Source of the DNA: Pseudomonadota bacterium
GTDB taxonomy: Bacteria; Pseudomonadota; Alphaproteobacteria; Micavibrionales; UBA2020
Reading direction: 5' to 3'
DNA: 64,000 nt
Assembly: GCA_023444705.1 (NCBI GenBank)
Contig: JAEXMB010000033.1
Location: forward strand, 7,782-71,781
Shown: positions 50,799 to 61,633 of the stretch, in pieces
How positions within the stretch are numbered: the stretch's first letter is position 1
Layout: each line of letters opens with the position of its first letter
Made by a program: the position numbers and the translations under genes
The notes under the pieces: generated by a model
What the model saw: only the letters and a program-made list of their open reading frames with translations
Told to the model about the DNA's origin: nothing
Databases searched by the model: none

Positions 50799-51389
50799 AT
50801 GGGACGCAAGCTGGAATTCAGCAAAGACAAGGCGCTGTTACAGGCAATGGAAAGTTTCTGGGCGCAGGGCTACGACGCCACCTCGATGCGCGACCTCGCC
50901 CAGCGCCTTAACCTTCACCTCGGCTCGGTCTATAACGCCCTCGGCGACAAGGAAGAAGTCTTCGAGCAATCCCTGCGTCTCTACCTCAAGCACAAGGTCG
51001 TCCCTGTGATGTCGGCACTGGAAAGCAGCGAAGACCCGCGCGCCGCACTGTCGCAGTTCATCGACAAAATCATGGTTGACTGCCGTGCGGACAGTACTTC
51101 GCCCGGTTGCTTCATCGTCAACTCCCTGCTGTGCATCACCCGCATCAATGACAAGATCACCTCTGCCGTCCACGAATACATGCAGGTGCAGGAAGCCGCC
51201 ATTTCCGCCTGCATCGCGCGCGCGCAGGCCGCCGGACACATTGACCGCGACGAGCGGCCCCAGCAACTAGCGCGCTTCGTCATCGCCTCGCTGAAATCCA
51301 TGCATGTGATGAAAAAGATCGGCGTCAATGACGACTATCTGCAGGACATCCGCGATACCGTCGACCGCCGCCTGTTTCAGGCCGCCTGA
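50799..51389 (+). CDS. TetR-family transcriptional regulator
   Basis: A 196-residue regulator. The N-terminal HTH is ALLQAMESFWAQGYDATSMRDLAQRLNLHLGSVYNALGDKEE-like (residues about 12-53), with the usual GxxKxxLFxxxL-type end as DKEEVFEQSL. The C-terminal TetR ligand domain has CFIVNSLLCITRINDKITSA, suggesting the TetR_C subgroup near AcrR/NemR. The ATG at 50799 is the only sensible start. Targets are unknown; the convergent ankyrin operon ending at 51411 lies 21 bases away. Confidence 0.92.
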   Translation: MGRKLEFSKDKALLQAMESFWAQGYDATSMRDLAQRLNLHLGSVYNALGDKEEVFEQSLRLYLKHKVVPVMSALESSEDPRAALSQFIDKIMVDCRADSTSPGCFIVNSLLCITRINDKITSAVHEYMQVQEAAISACIARAQAAGHIDRDERPQQLARFVIASLKSMHVMKKIGVNDDYLQDIRDTVDRRLFQAA

Positions 51390-51410
51390 CGCACGTCACC
51401 GCCTGCCCCC

Positions 51411-52349
51411 CTATAATTTGAATTTATCGGGCCGCTGCGCCTGCTGTCGCGCGTTGATGTCTTCGCGCTTGAGCGCCGCCACGAAAGGTGCGAGGCTGAC
51501 TTTGTCTTTCATGCCAAAGGCCTCAAGCGCCTCGTGCAGCTTGAACGCATCCTCGCGCGCCGCGCGCCAGTGACGCGCATCAAAAACCTCCGTCAGCCGT
51601 CCGCGGGCGGCCAGAATACCAAGCAAAGTAACAGGCGCACCGGTGCGGTCATAGCTGATCGGATTAATGAATGCCGCCGCACGCCACTGGTTGCCGGCAG
51701 CGCGCATATGGTCAAACCGCGCCAGTGCCGTGCGCGCATCACCATGTGCGCAGGCCGCCTGCCACCACACCCTGTGCGTGTCTTCGTCACGGCGTTCTTC
51801 GTCAAAAACCTCGCGCAGCATCCTGGGCGCAAAGGGCGACATGCCCTGTTCGATCAGCAATTGCATCAGCTCGGGGCGGCATTCGTCGATGGCGATTTCT
51901 ACCGCATCGCCGCCCAGTAACACATCAAACCCCGCCGCTGCCAGTTGCGGCACCACTACGGGGGCTGCAGCTTGCCGCCACGCATCGCCGATCAGCGTGC
52001 GCACATCGATTTCAGGCGCGGCAGCCACCACAGGCGCGAAAGCCTGCGCCACCGCTTCCTGTTCGGCCCCATCCACAAATTCAAGCTTGTCGACGATCGC
52101 CTTGAGGTCCTCGCGCTTTGGCACATAGCCGCGTGACAGGATATCCGCCGTCAGGGCGGATTTTCCGGCCAGAACCGCGGCCTCAAGCACAGCAATGGTC
52201 AGGGTATGGCGCGGTGTTTTCTGCGCGGGCGAAGCATCAAGGTATTCCTTGAGCAACGGCCAGTCCTTGGCATCCGCCGCGCGGTTGAGCGCAAACCAAA
52301 AACTGAAATCATCCGCAGGCAATTCTTTGTCGTCATCAGGCATGTTCAT
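51411..52349 (-). CDS. Ankyrin-like protein C of a three-gene coupled set
   Basis: A 312-residue protein. The ATG at 52349 (MNMPDDDKELP) overlaps the upstream stop as ATGA; the longer frame from 52514 is rejected. Helical repeats resemble divergent ankyrins (CRPELMQLLIEQGMSPFAPR, ADAKDWPLLKEYLDASPAQK). The C-terminal module has LxxIxAxxGxLxxxFDxxxW and ends DKFKL. The same module ends the two upstream products. No signal peptide or catalytic motif. Confidence 0.75.
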   Translation of the reverse strand: MNMPDDDKELPADDFSFWFALNRAADAKDWPLLKEYLDASPAQKTPRHTLTIAVLEAAVLAGKSALTADILSRGYVPKREDLKAIVDKLEFVDGAEQEAVAQAFAPVVAAAPEIDVRTLIGDAWRQAAAPVVVPQLAAAGFDVLLGGDAVEIAIDECRPELMQLLIEQGMSPFAPRMLREVFDEERRDEDTHRVWWQAACAHGDARTALARFDHMRAAGNQWRAAAFINPISYDRTGAPVTLLGILAARGRLTEVFDARHWRAAREDAFKLHEALEAFGMKDKVSLAPFVAALKREDINARQQAQRPDKFKL

Positions 52350-53542
52350 GCGCCATTGCTCCCGCCTGCGGGTGCCAGCTTGAAGCAAGGCATCGGCGTT
52401 CCGATGCGATGGCGGCCAAACGCTGACCTGACCCTGCCGAGATCGACCTGCGCCTGCAGGTGTTGTGGTAATTGTCCGTGCATAGCCGCCGCCAGTGCGA
52501 AATCGCCGCGCCATGCCGCAGGATCAAAGGCCTGCGCCAGTTCCCCCCGCACGGCCAGCACCTCGGCCAGCGTGGCGCCATGTTCGTCTTGCGCTTGCAA
52601 CAGGTTGATGCCCGCCTGCGGCAACAGCGGCGCAACCACGCGCAGAAACGCGCCGCTGCGCGTCAGCGCAAATGCGGCCTGCGCACCCTCGGCACTGTGC
52701 AGGCTCTGCGCTGCCAGCACGCGACAGCTATGCGCCAGTGTTTGCGCATCAAGCACTTGGTGATTATCTGCATGCACCCAGGCTTGCATCAGCTCGCGCA
52801 CGCGCGCCGCGCGCATATTATCTGCGCCTGCTTCTTCAAGAAGGGCGAGATGCGCGGCTTTTTGTGCTGCATCGGGGCGGTAGCCTCTCTCGTAAAGATC
52901 GCGCAAAATCGCGTAGGCGTGCTTTTTCATTGCTACGTCGTACAACGTATGCGCGGGCAGGCCTTCTTGCAGCGCGATGGCCGCATCGTCCGCATATTCG
53001 TTGTGGGCGATGGCTTCCAGCGCCGCCAGCAGTGCATCGGCCATCGCTTTTTCATCCATGCCGGTGCGCAACTCCGCCGGTTTTTCCAGCGACGCGATAT
53101 AGGGTAATTCATGCAGCATGTGGCGAAACAGCACGGGTGCTGCGTTGACCATGTTACCCAGTACGCGCGGCATATGCATGACCTTGGCGCCGCACGCGAT
53201 CAGCCATTGCGCAACCTCCCAGCGGCTGTTTTCAAGCGCGCAGTGCATGGGGTATTGCGCGATAGTCACGGCAGGATTGCTGTCGTCGAACAGGAACCCG
53301 TCGACCTTCACACCCAGCGCATGCAAACGTTGCGCAACAGCCAGATGGCCTTTGGCGCAGGCCGCGGCCAAGGCATCCTCGCCAGCGGCGCGCACAATCG
53401 CGGGCTCTGCCGTGATCAGCTTTTGCAGGCCGTCAATGTCGTTGCCGTCCGCACAAGCGATCAGCATTTGCTTGCGCTGCGCCTGTGTTGTAGAGGCCAG
53501 CAGGAAATCAATTGTCGCTGTCGGAAGGTCTTGCGCGTTCAT
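52346..53542 (-). CDS. Ankyrin-like protein B of a three-gene coupled set
   Basis: A 398-residue protein. The ATG at 53542 overlaps the stop of gene A (ATGA) and its own stop overlaps the start of gene C. Divergent ankyrin repeats (ACAKGHLAVAQRLHALGVKV, CALENSRWEVAQWLIACGAK) cover residues 30-300. The C-terminal module has LxxVxAxxGxLxxxFDxxxW and a late CFKL. Function unknown; the gene order suggests the three proteins work together. Confidence 0.75.
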   Translation of the reverse strand: MNAQDLPTATIDFLLASTTQAQRKQMLIACADGNDIDGLQKLITAEPAIVRAAGEDALAAACAKGHLAVAQRLHALGVKVDGFLFDDSNPAVTIAQYPMHCALENSRWEVAQWLIACGAKVMHMPRVLGNMVNAAPVLFRHMLHELPYIASLEKPAELRTGMDEKAMADALLAALEAIAHNEYADDAAIALQEGLPAHTLYDVAMKKHAYAILRDLYERGYRPDAAQKAAHLALLEEAGADNMRAARVRELMQAWVHADNHQVLDAQTLAHSCRVLAAQSLHSAEGAQAAFALTRSGAFLRVVAPLLPQAGINLLQAQDEHGATLAEVLAVRGELAQAFDPAAWRGDFALAAAMHGQLPQHLQAQVDLGRVRSAFGRHRIGTPMPCFKLAPAGGSNGA

Positions 53543-55044
53543 AGCTTGAACTGCCCGTTGCTGGCGCGCTGGCGTGCTTCGAGCGTATCCAGCTGGACCT
53601 TGTGCAACAACGCGTGGCGCGCTTGGGGCGGCAGATATTTATCGTCAATCACCGACAGTAGCGCGCGCAGCGGTGCAACCCTGCCTGTCCAGAAATCCGG
53701 CGACAGCAGGATATCAAGCTGCCCGCTGGCCGCTGCCAGGTCGACCAGCCGCACACCGGCGGGGTTTTTAGCTGTCCATACCACACTATCAGGCAGCGCG
53801 ATCATTTCACGGCGCAACAGAATATCAAGAACGCGATGGCGCGCGGCGTGGTGCAGCAGGCCTTCGTAGCAGCCCTTGACGGTGGGAACATGCGGATCGC
53901 GATAGACCTGCGGCGCCAGCGCGGCATCATCGTCAAGTGTTTGTTGCGGCATCAGCCGAGCTGCATTGCGCGCGCGCAGGTTTTGGGTGCTGGCATCGAT
54001 GCGCGCAATCGTTTCAGCGCACAGATCGGGGCGAACCCATTGCCCGACCGCCTGGATTGCCGCCACGGGATTGGCGCCAGTGGCCAGCAACGTATCGACA
54101 ATGCCCATGCGGCGTTCGATTTCATCCGCGCGTGCATCGGCATGGGCGTCACGCGCGTTCAGTGCGGTGGCAAGGTTGCGCACGGCATGGCGGATGGCGG
54201 CATTGTCAAAAGCCAGCGGATCACCGCCAAAGCGCTGCGCAATGCGCGCGCATTCGATATTGTTTTTATCAAGCGCCGCCACAAGCATCTGGCCGATATG
54301 ATCGTCGTTGAGGTAGTCGATCCCATGATCGAGCAATGCCTGAAACGTGCGCGCATGGCCTTCGGCAGCCGCGCGGATGGCGATGTTGTGAAAGGCGTTG
54401 TTGAACGGCGAAAACACGCCATCCGCAGCGCTGAAATGCGCCGTAAGAATTTCAAGCGCGAGTTCCGCGCGGTTATTGGCACTGCAGGCATGCAGGTAGT
54501 TGACTAGCAGCTTGATCTTTTTTTCCGCCAGTTGCGGGCCAAGCCCGCAGGCAGGCGCAATCAATGCGCGCGCCAGCGCCGCATGGCCTTCGCGCACGGC
54601 CAGTCCGGCCAATGCCGCCTTTTCCTCGTAATTGGTATAGGCGGCATCACAGGCCGCAAGCCATGTCAGTGCCGCATCATTGTGCGCAATGACAGCACCC
54701 TGCCAGGCGGCGTGACACAGGCTGGCGATATCGCGGCGTTGTCCGTGCGTGTCGTAAAGTGCCGCCAGTACCGCGCTGTCGCCCTGCCCGCCGGCGGCGC
54801 GCCAAAGAATTTCCGCCGGTGCGGGCACGTTGTTTTCGGCGATGATGACCAGCGTATCGCGCAACGCGCGCGCGTCTTGTGCGGCAATCGCGCGCAATGC
54901 CGCATCAACGCGTGCCTGATGCGCGGCCGCCACCTGAAAGGGCAGACGCGAGCTGGGCGACAAACGTGTACGCGCGGCGCGGGAGCGCATGGGCCAAATA
55001 CCGGAAAAACAAGTTAACTCAATGGGTTCGCGCAAGTCTTGCAT
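53539..55044 (-). CDS. Ankyrin-like protein A of a three-gene coupled set
   Basis: A 501-residue protein, first of the A-B-C set. The ATG at 55044 is used; 54990 is an alternative and neither has a good ribosome binding site. Divergent ankyrin/helical repeats (LVIIAENNVPAPAEILWRAA, AAAEGHARTFQALLDHGIDY, MLVAALDKNNIECARIAQRF) fill most of it. The C-terminus carries the module LxxLxAxxGxLxxxLSxxxW and ends NGQFKL. Transcribed divergently from the DUF3126 gene. Confidence 0.75.
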   Translation of the reverse strand: MQDLREPIELTCFSGIWPMRSRAARTRLSPSSRLPFQVAAAHQARVDAALRAIAAQDARALRDTLVIIAENNVPAPAEILWRAAGGQGDSAVLAALYDTHGQRRDIASLCHAAWQGAVIAHNDAALTWLAACDAAYTNYEEKAALAGLAVREGHAALARALIAPACGLGPQLAEKKIKLLVNYLHACSANNRAELALEILTAHFSAADGVFSPFNNAFHNIAIRAAAEGHARTFQALLDHGIDYLNDDHIGQMLVAALDKNNIECARIAQRFGGDPLAFDNAAIRHAVRNLATALNARDAHADARADEIERRMGIVDTLLATGANPVAAIQAVGQWVRPDLCAETIARIDASTQNLRARNAARLMPQQTLDDDAALAPQVYRDPHVPTVKGCYEGLLHHAARHRVLDILLRREMIALPDSVVWTAKNPAGVRLVDLAAASGQLDILLSPDFWTGRVAPLRALLSVIDDKYLPPQARHALLHKVQLDTLEARQRASNGQFKL

Positions 55045-55152
55045 AGTTATTTTGTTATGTCAACACAACCGGCTTTATTCTACGCAAGCCATTGAAAGTG
55101 GTGACTTTTACCCCCGTGCCGCCTAAACTGGTGAAAACGGGAGAAAAGCGCC

Positions 55153-55368
55153 ATGAATCCAACAGAAGTCAAACGCCTGCAAACCTACCTGCAGACCAAA
55201 TTCGGCAATACCAAGCTGACCCTCAACGTCCGCAAGGAAGATAAAAATTCGCTCGAGGTCATGCTGGCTGGCGAGTTCATCGGCACCATCTACCGCGACG
55301 AAGACGAAGGCGATGTGTCTTACGACTTCAACATGGCCATTCTCGACATGGACCTGCCCGCCGCCTGA
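55153..55368 (+). CDS. DUF3126 family protein
   Basis: A 71-residue protein beginning MNPTEVKRLQTYLQTKFGNT with EFIGTIYRDEDEGDVSYDFN further on, the pattern of DUF3126. That family is small, highly conserved and essentially alphaproteobacterial, with unknown function. GGGAGAAAAG precedes the ATG. It is a useful taxonomic marker here. Confidence 0.9.
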   Translation: MNPTEVKRLQTYLQTKFGNTKLTLNVRKEDKNSLEVMLAGEFIGTIYRDEDEGDVSYDFNMAILDMDLPAA

Positions 55369-55405
55369 GCATCGCGGCCTCTGAATCACGACAAGGTCAG
55401 GGTTC

Positions 55406-56578
55406 ATGCGTCTTTACAACAAAACGTTGCGCGAGATTTGGGACGACCTGCCGTTGCCCTACCGCATCGTCGTGGTTGCGGGCGCACTGTTCATCGTCTT
55501 TACCCTGATCTTTTTGTTGTTTCTGACCGCATCGGGCCTTGGTCGCGCAATGAACGCGGGCAAGGGGCAGCTTGAAATCAACGCCGCGCGCGCCGTTGGC
55601 CTGCTCGATCCATCGATGGCCAGCGATGGTAAAACTATCAGTGCGCTGGCCTATACCAGCCTTGAAGCGCAAAACGGCATTCGCATCAGCCTTGCCACCA
55701 CCGGTTTTCCCTGCCAGCGCTGGCGTTGGAACCAGGATATTTTCGAAGAGCGCCGCGAAACGCTGCTCGCACCCGATGGCACCACCACGCTGTCACAGGG
55801 CATGACGCGCTATGAAACACCCGCCCTCGTCTACGATCCGCAAGACAGCGCCGCACCGTGGAAGATCTTCGCCTACCGCTATTTCTGGATGGGCAATGCC
55901 GATTTCGCGCAACGCTACAGCACCATTGTCATGCGCACCGCACCCGCCGTCACCGGCCCGTGGAGCAAGGAAGAATGGATATTGGGCACCGCGCCCGACT
56001 ATCCCCCGCCGCCCTATCAGGGACTGGTGCGCGCACATATCAATCCGATGAGCGCGCAATTGTCTGGCATCACCGGCTACGCACGGCCAAGCGTCGTTGA
56101 AGACCGCGGGGTTTTGCTGATGTCGCTTGCCGCATTCAAAGGCCCCGCCGATATCGAGCGCATCGTCCTGCTGGCCTCACTTGATCACGGCAAGCGCTGG
56201 GTTTACGCCGGCACGCTTCTCACGCGCGCGCAACTGGCGCAAATTGGCGCCTTTACGCGTATCAGCGGCGCTTCTCTGCTCAAGCAAGGTCAGGCGATCT
56301 ATCTCGCGGCCGTTTTCGGCGATGCGCAGACCAGTGCCAACGGCACCTATCTTTTCCGCATCAGCGACCCCGCCAAGGCCAAGCTGGTCAGCAATGACAA
56401 CGGCGTGCCGGCACCCGTGCTGTTTATCGACCGCCAGTCCGCGGCCCCCACGCCCCAGGGCGGCGGCTATGCGGCATTTGACGAGAGCTGCCCCCTTGGC
56501 ATCGTTACGTCGGAATATTCGGGCTTGCTCAACAACTACCGACTGTTCAGCACACTGGTCATGCCGGCAGGCAAATAA
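55406..56578 (+). CDS. Membrane-anchored unknown protein, possibly beta-propeller
   Basis: A 390-residue protein with one N-terminal TM helix (about 20-45, IVVVAGALFIVFTLIFLLFL). A large extracytoplasmic domain follows, made of short strands with repeated aromatic motifs (YETPALVYDPQ, WKIFAYRYFWMG, ITGYARPSVVEDRGVLLM). The strand-turn pattern resembles five-bladed propellers of the glycosidase type, but no catalytic acid can be named. It is followed after 23 bases by tdk. Confidence 0.55.
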   Translation: MRLYNKTLREIWDDLPLPYRIVVVAGALFIVFTLIFLLFLTASGLGRAMNAGKGQLEINAARAVGLLDPSMASDGKTISALAYTSLEAQNGIRISLATTGFPCQRWRWNQDIFEERRETLLAPDGTTTLSQGMTRYETPALVYDPQDSAAPWKIFAYRYFWMGNADFAQRYSTIVMRTAPAVTGPWSKEEWILGTAPDYPPPPYQGLVRAHINPMSAQLSGITGYARPSVVEDRGVLLMSLAAFKGPADIERIVLLASLDHGKRWVYAGTLLTRAQLAQIGAFTRISGASLLKQGQAIYLAAVFGDAQTSANGTYLFRISDPAKAKLVSNDNGVPAPVLFIDRQSAAPTPQGGGYAAFDESCPLGIVTSEYSGLLNNYRLFSTLVMPAGK

Positions 56579-56601
56579 CAGACAGGATAGACGCACACGC
56601 T

Positions 56602-57204
56602 ATGGCTTCTCTTTACTTCAAATACGCCGCCATGAACTCCGGCAAGTCGACGCAACTGCTGCAGGCGCATTACAACTATGCGGAGCGCGGGATGAACCCT
56701 GTCGCCATGACTGCGGCCATCGACAACCGCAGCGGCCACGGCAAGATTTCATCGCGCCTTGGCATCGACAGCGCGGCCCGCACCTTCAGCGCAACGACAG
56801 ACATTTACGCCGATATCGCCGCCCTGCACGCGCAAAAACCCGTCAGCGCCCTGCTGGTTGATGAATCGCAATTCATGACGCGCGCACAGGTCGAACAATG
56901 CGCGCGCCTTGTTGACGATCTTGGCATCCCCGTGATGTGCTATGGCCTGAAAACAGATTTCCGCGGACAGCTTTTCGAAGGGTCGGAAGCCCTTGTCTGC
57001 CTGGCCGACAACATCGAGGAAATCAAAGCGCTGTGCTGGTGCGGCAAAAAAGCCATCATGACCGCGCGCGTCGTCGACGGCCAGATGGCGCGTGACGGCG
57101 AACAGGTCGCCATCGGCGGCAACGAGCTTTATACCTCGCTGTGCCGCAAGCATTTCATGCGCGGCCAGCATGCCGAAAACGCAAACACAAGCAGGGCTGC
57201 CTGA
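56602..57204 (+). CDS. tdk: Thymidine kinase
   Basis: A 200-residue type II thymidine kinase that phosphorylates thymidine with ATP for salvage. The P-loop is KYAAMNSGKSTQL (about 7-19), Walker B is ALLVDESQFM, and GLKTDFRGQLFEGS is the family signature. A zinc site is visible as CWCGKKA plus a later Cys and His (SLCRKHF). Its stop overlaps the CYTH gene start (TGATG), so the two are coupled. Confidence 0.95.
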   Translation: MASLYFKYAAMNSGKSTQLLQAHYNYAERGMNPVAMTAAIDNRSGHGKISSRLGIDSAARTFSATTDIYADIAALHAQKPVSALLVDESQFMTRAQVEQCARLVDDLGIPVMCYGLKTDFRGQLFEGSEALVCLADNIEEIKALCWCGKKAIMTARVVDGQMARDGEQVAIGGNELYTSLCRKHFMRGQHAENANTSRAA

Positions 57205-57713
57205 TGGCTGTAGAAATCGAACGCAAATTTCTGCTCAAAAACGACAGCTGGCGCGCGCAGGTGAGCGAAAGCTTTGACATCACCCAAGGCTATCTCAGCC
57301 GCGAACCCGCGCGTACCGTGCGCATCCGCCGCAAGGGTGACGATGCCTATCTCACCATCAAAGGCCAGCCGCAAAATAACGATGGCGCGCCGATCACGCC
57401 GGAATTCGAATACGCCATTCCCGCAGGCGACGCCGATGCGTTGCTGGCGCTGTGTCTGCCGGGCGCGATCGTCAAGACGCGCCACATCGTCATGCACGAC
57501 GGCAATAAATGGGAAATCGACGTTTTTCACGGCGACAACACAGGACTGGTGATGGCGGAAATCGAGCTGTCGGACGCACACGAAAGCTTTGCCACCCCTG
57601 CATGGCTGGGCAGCGAGGTCACGGCGGATCGCCGCTATGCCAACGCAGCACTGGCGCAAAACCCCTATAAAACATGGGATAAACCCGCCGCCCCCAAAAC
57701 GCCGGGCCGTTAG
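57204..57713 (+). CDS. CYTH-domain (triphosphate tunnel) protein
   Basis: A 169-residue protein starting MAVEIERKFLL, with the ExExK motif Glu4, Glu6, Lys8. RTVRIRRKGDDAYLTIKG and KTRHIVMHDGNKWEIDVF supply further tunnel residues. Members hydrolyse triphosphate or inorganic tripolyphosphate, or act as class IV adenylate cyclases; bacterial proteins of this length are mostly triphosphatases. The Pro/Lys tail ends AAPKTPGR. Coupled to tdk. Confidence 0.9.
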   Translation: MAVEIERKFLLKNDSWRAQVSESFDITQGYLSREPARTVRIRRKGDDAYLTIKGQPQNNDGAPITPEFEYAIPAGDADALLALCLPGAIVKTRHIVMHDGNKWEIDVFHGDNTGLVMAEIELSDAHESFATPAWLGSEVTADRRYANAALAQNPYKTWDKPAAPKTPGR

Positions 57714-57829
57714 TGAACGTGGCGGCCAGGACTAAACAGCGTTTCTCCATCACCTCGCCACGCGCCGCCTGAGGGCGGAGCGCATGGCGCGGCTTGACGC
57801 CGAGATTGCACGGCTGATGGGCTAGGCAA

Positions 57830-58189
57830 TCAGTAAACGACCAGCGATTTAAAGCCGCCGAACGACATGCGCTTCATGTCAAACGGCATGTCCTTGGCAT
57901 CCATCATTGCCGCAAGGCGCGCGTCGGCCATCACTTTTTTGTTGATGCTGTTGCGCGCGGCTTTGCTGGGATAGGTGATAAAGGAAAACACCACGCTTTC
58001 CGACGGTTTCAGTTTCACCAGTTTGGGAAAGGGGATGCCGAAGGGATGTTTGAGATCATCGCCCGTGCATTCCCAATAGGCCATCGCGCCGTGATCCATC
58101 CAGACCTTGCCCGCCAGTTTGGCCAGCTTGGTGTATTCTTTAAGTTTCTTGGTCGGCACGACCAGAACGAAACCGTCAACGTAAGCCAT
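57830..58189 (-). CDS. DUF1428 family protein
   Basis: A 119-residue protein beginning MAYVDGFVLVVPTKKLKEYT, with WMDHGAMAYWECTGDD and VVFSFITYPSKAARNSINKK, the pattern of DUF1428 (a ferredoxin-like dimeric fold). The activity is unknown. It lies 11 bases after gyrB on the same strand and is probably co-transcribed. The 116 bases between it and the CYTH gene contain no credible gene. Confidence 0.9.
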   Translation of the reverse strand: MAYVDGFVLVVPTKKLKEYTKLAKLAGKVWMDHGAMAYWECTGDDLKHPFGIPFPKLVKLKPSESVVFSFITYPSKAARNSINKKVMADARLAAMMDAKDMPFDMKRMSFGGFKSLVVY

Positions 58190-58200
58190 GATGTTCTCCG

Positions 58201-60963
<2,763 letters not shown>

Positions 60964-61275
60964 ATGCGTCCATCCGATACCGACCTGAGCAAAAAGTTCG
61001 CCCGCTTTGCCGGTCGCGAAGTCAATGCGCGCGAAAAGACCCGCAACGTCAAGATCGGCGACACCGTCTATCCGATCACCGAAGTCAGCCTTGACGAAAA
61101 AGACCCCGCCGTCGCGGCCCTCGCCACTGCGGTCAGGAAAGCAGGCCTTGAACTGCGCCTGTGGATTCCCGGCATGGCAGGCACGTGCGACTATCGTCTC
61201 AACCGCCTCAACGCCCATGTTGAAAAAGCCGATGACGGCAAGTTCCGCATCGGCTCCTCCTTCACCCTCGGCTAA
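60964..61275 (+). CDS. Small protein, I78-like C-terminus, paralogue 1
   Basis: A 103-residue soluble protein. The ATG at 60964 follows CAGGAG. After a charged start (KKFARFAGREVNAREK), the C-terminal half has LRLWIPGMAGTCDYRLNRLN and FRIGSSFTLG. The order PG-x-DYR-x-NR-x-N resembles potato-inhibitor-like I78 proteins (PG..TMDYRPDRLN), which inhibit serine proteases; here there is no signal peptide. It is a tandem paralogue of the next gene. The similarity is suggestive only. Confidence 0.6.
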   Translation: MRPSDTDLSKKFARFAGREVNAREKTRNVKIGDTVYPITEVSLDEKDPAVAALATAVRKAGLELRLWIPGMAGTCDYRLNRLNAHVEKADDGKFRIGSSFTLG

Positions 61276-61290
61276 ACGCGGGACACCTTC

Positions 61291-61581
61291 ATGCAAAACG
61301 ACGCACTGAAAACGATCTTTGAAAAATTCGCCAACCGCGAAGTTGATACCCACATCGATCCCCCCACCCCCGCCAGCCGTGGCCGCGCGGTTGTCAAGCT
61401 CAACCCGCAGGATAAAGCCGTCAGCGAACTGCGCCAGGCGGTGGAAGCCGCAGGTTTCAGCCTGCGCATCTGGATGCCCAACAGTGTTGGCACGATGGAT
61501 TACCGCACCAACCGCGTCAATGTGCGCATCGCACCGGATATGCAGGGCGTATACCGCATGGGCAACTTCAGGATCGGCTGA
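61291..61581 (+). CDS. Small protein, I78-like C-terminus, paralogue 2
   Basis: A 96-residue protein 15 bases downstream of its paralogue. Shared positions include FEKFANREV near the start, AVEAAGFSLRIWMPNSVGTM and DYRTNRVNVRI. It has no signal peptide. The pair ends in a strong terminator. The two are probably the product of a local duplication. Function unknown; an I78-like fold is inferred from the PxxxGTMDYRxNR pattern. Confidence 0.6.
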   Translation: MQNDALKTIFEKFANREVDTHIDPPTPASRGRAVVKLNPQDKAVSELRQAVEAAGFSLRIWMPNSVGTMDYRTNRVNVRIAPDMQGVYRMGNFRIG

Positions 61582-61595
61582 TCTGGCTTCCTCAT

Positions 61596-61633
61596 ATAAA
61601 AAAACGCCGGACGATGCTCCGGCGTTTTTTTAT
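61596..61633. terminator. Bidirectional Rho-independent terminator
   Basis: A stem of at least 13 bp (61598-61610 with 61619-61631, core ACGCCGG) with A7 and T7 flanks. It lies between the convergent small-gene pair and DMT transporter; the transporter stop codon is inside its arm. Confidence 0.9.

Noticed and set aside
57714..57829. Possible gene remnant ending MARLDAEIARLMG before a stop
   Set aside because: Too short, no start with a ribosome binding site, and an in-frame stop lies just upstream.
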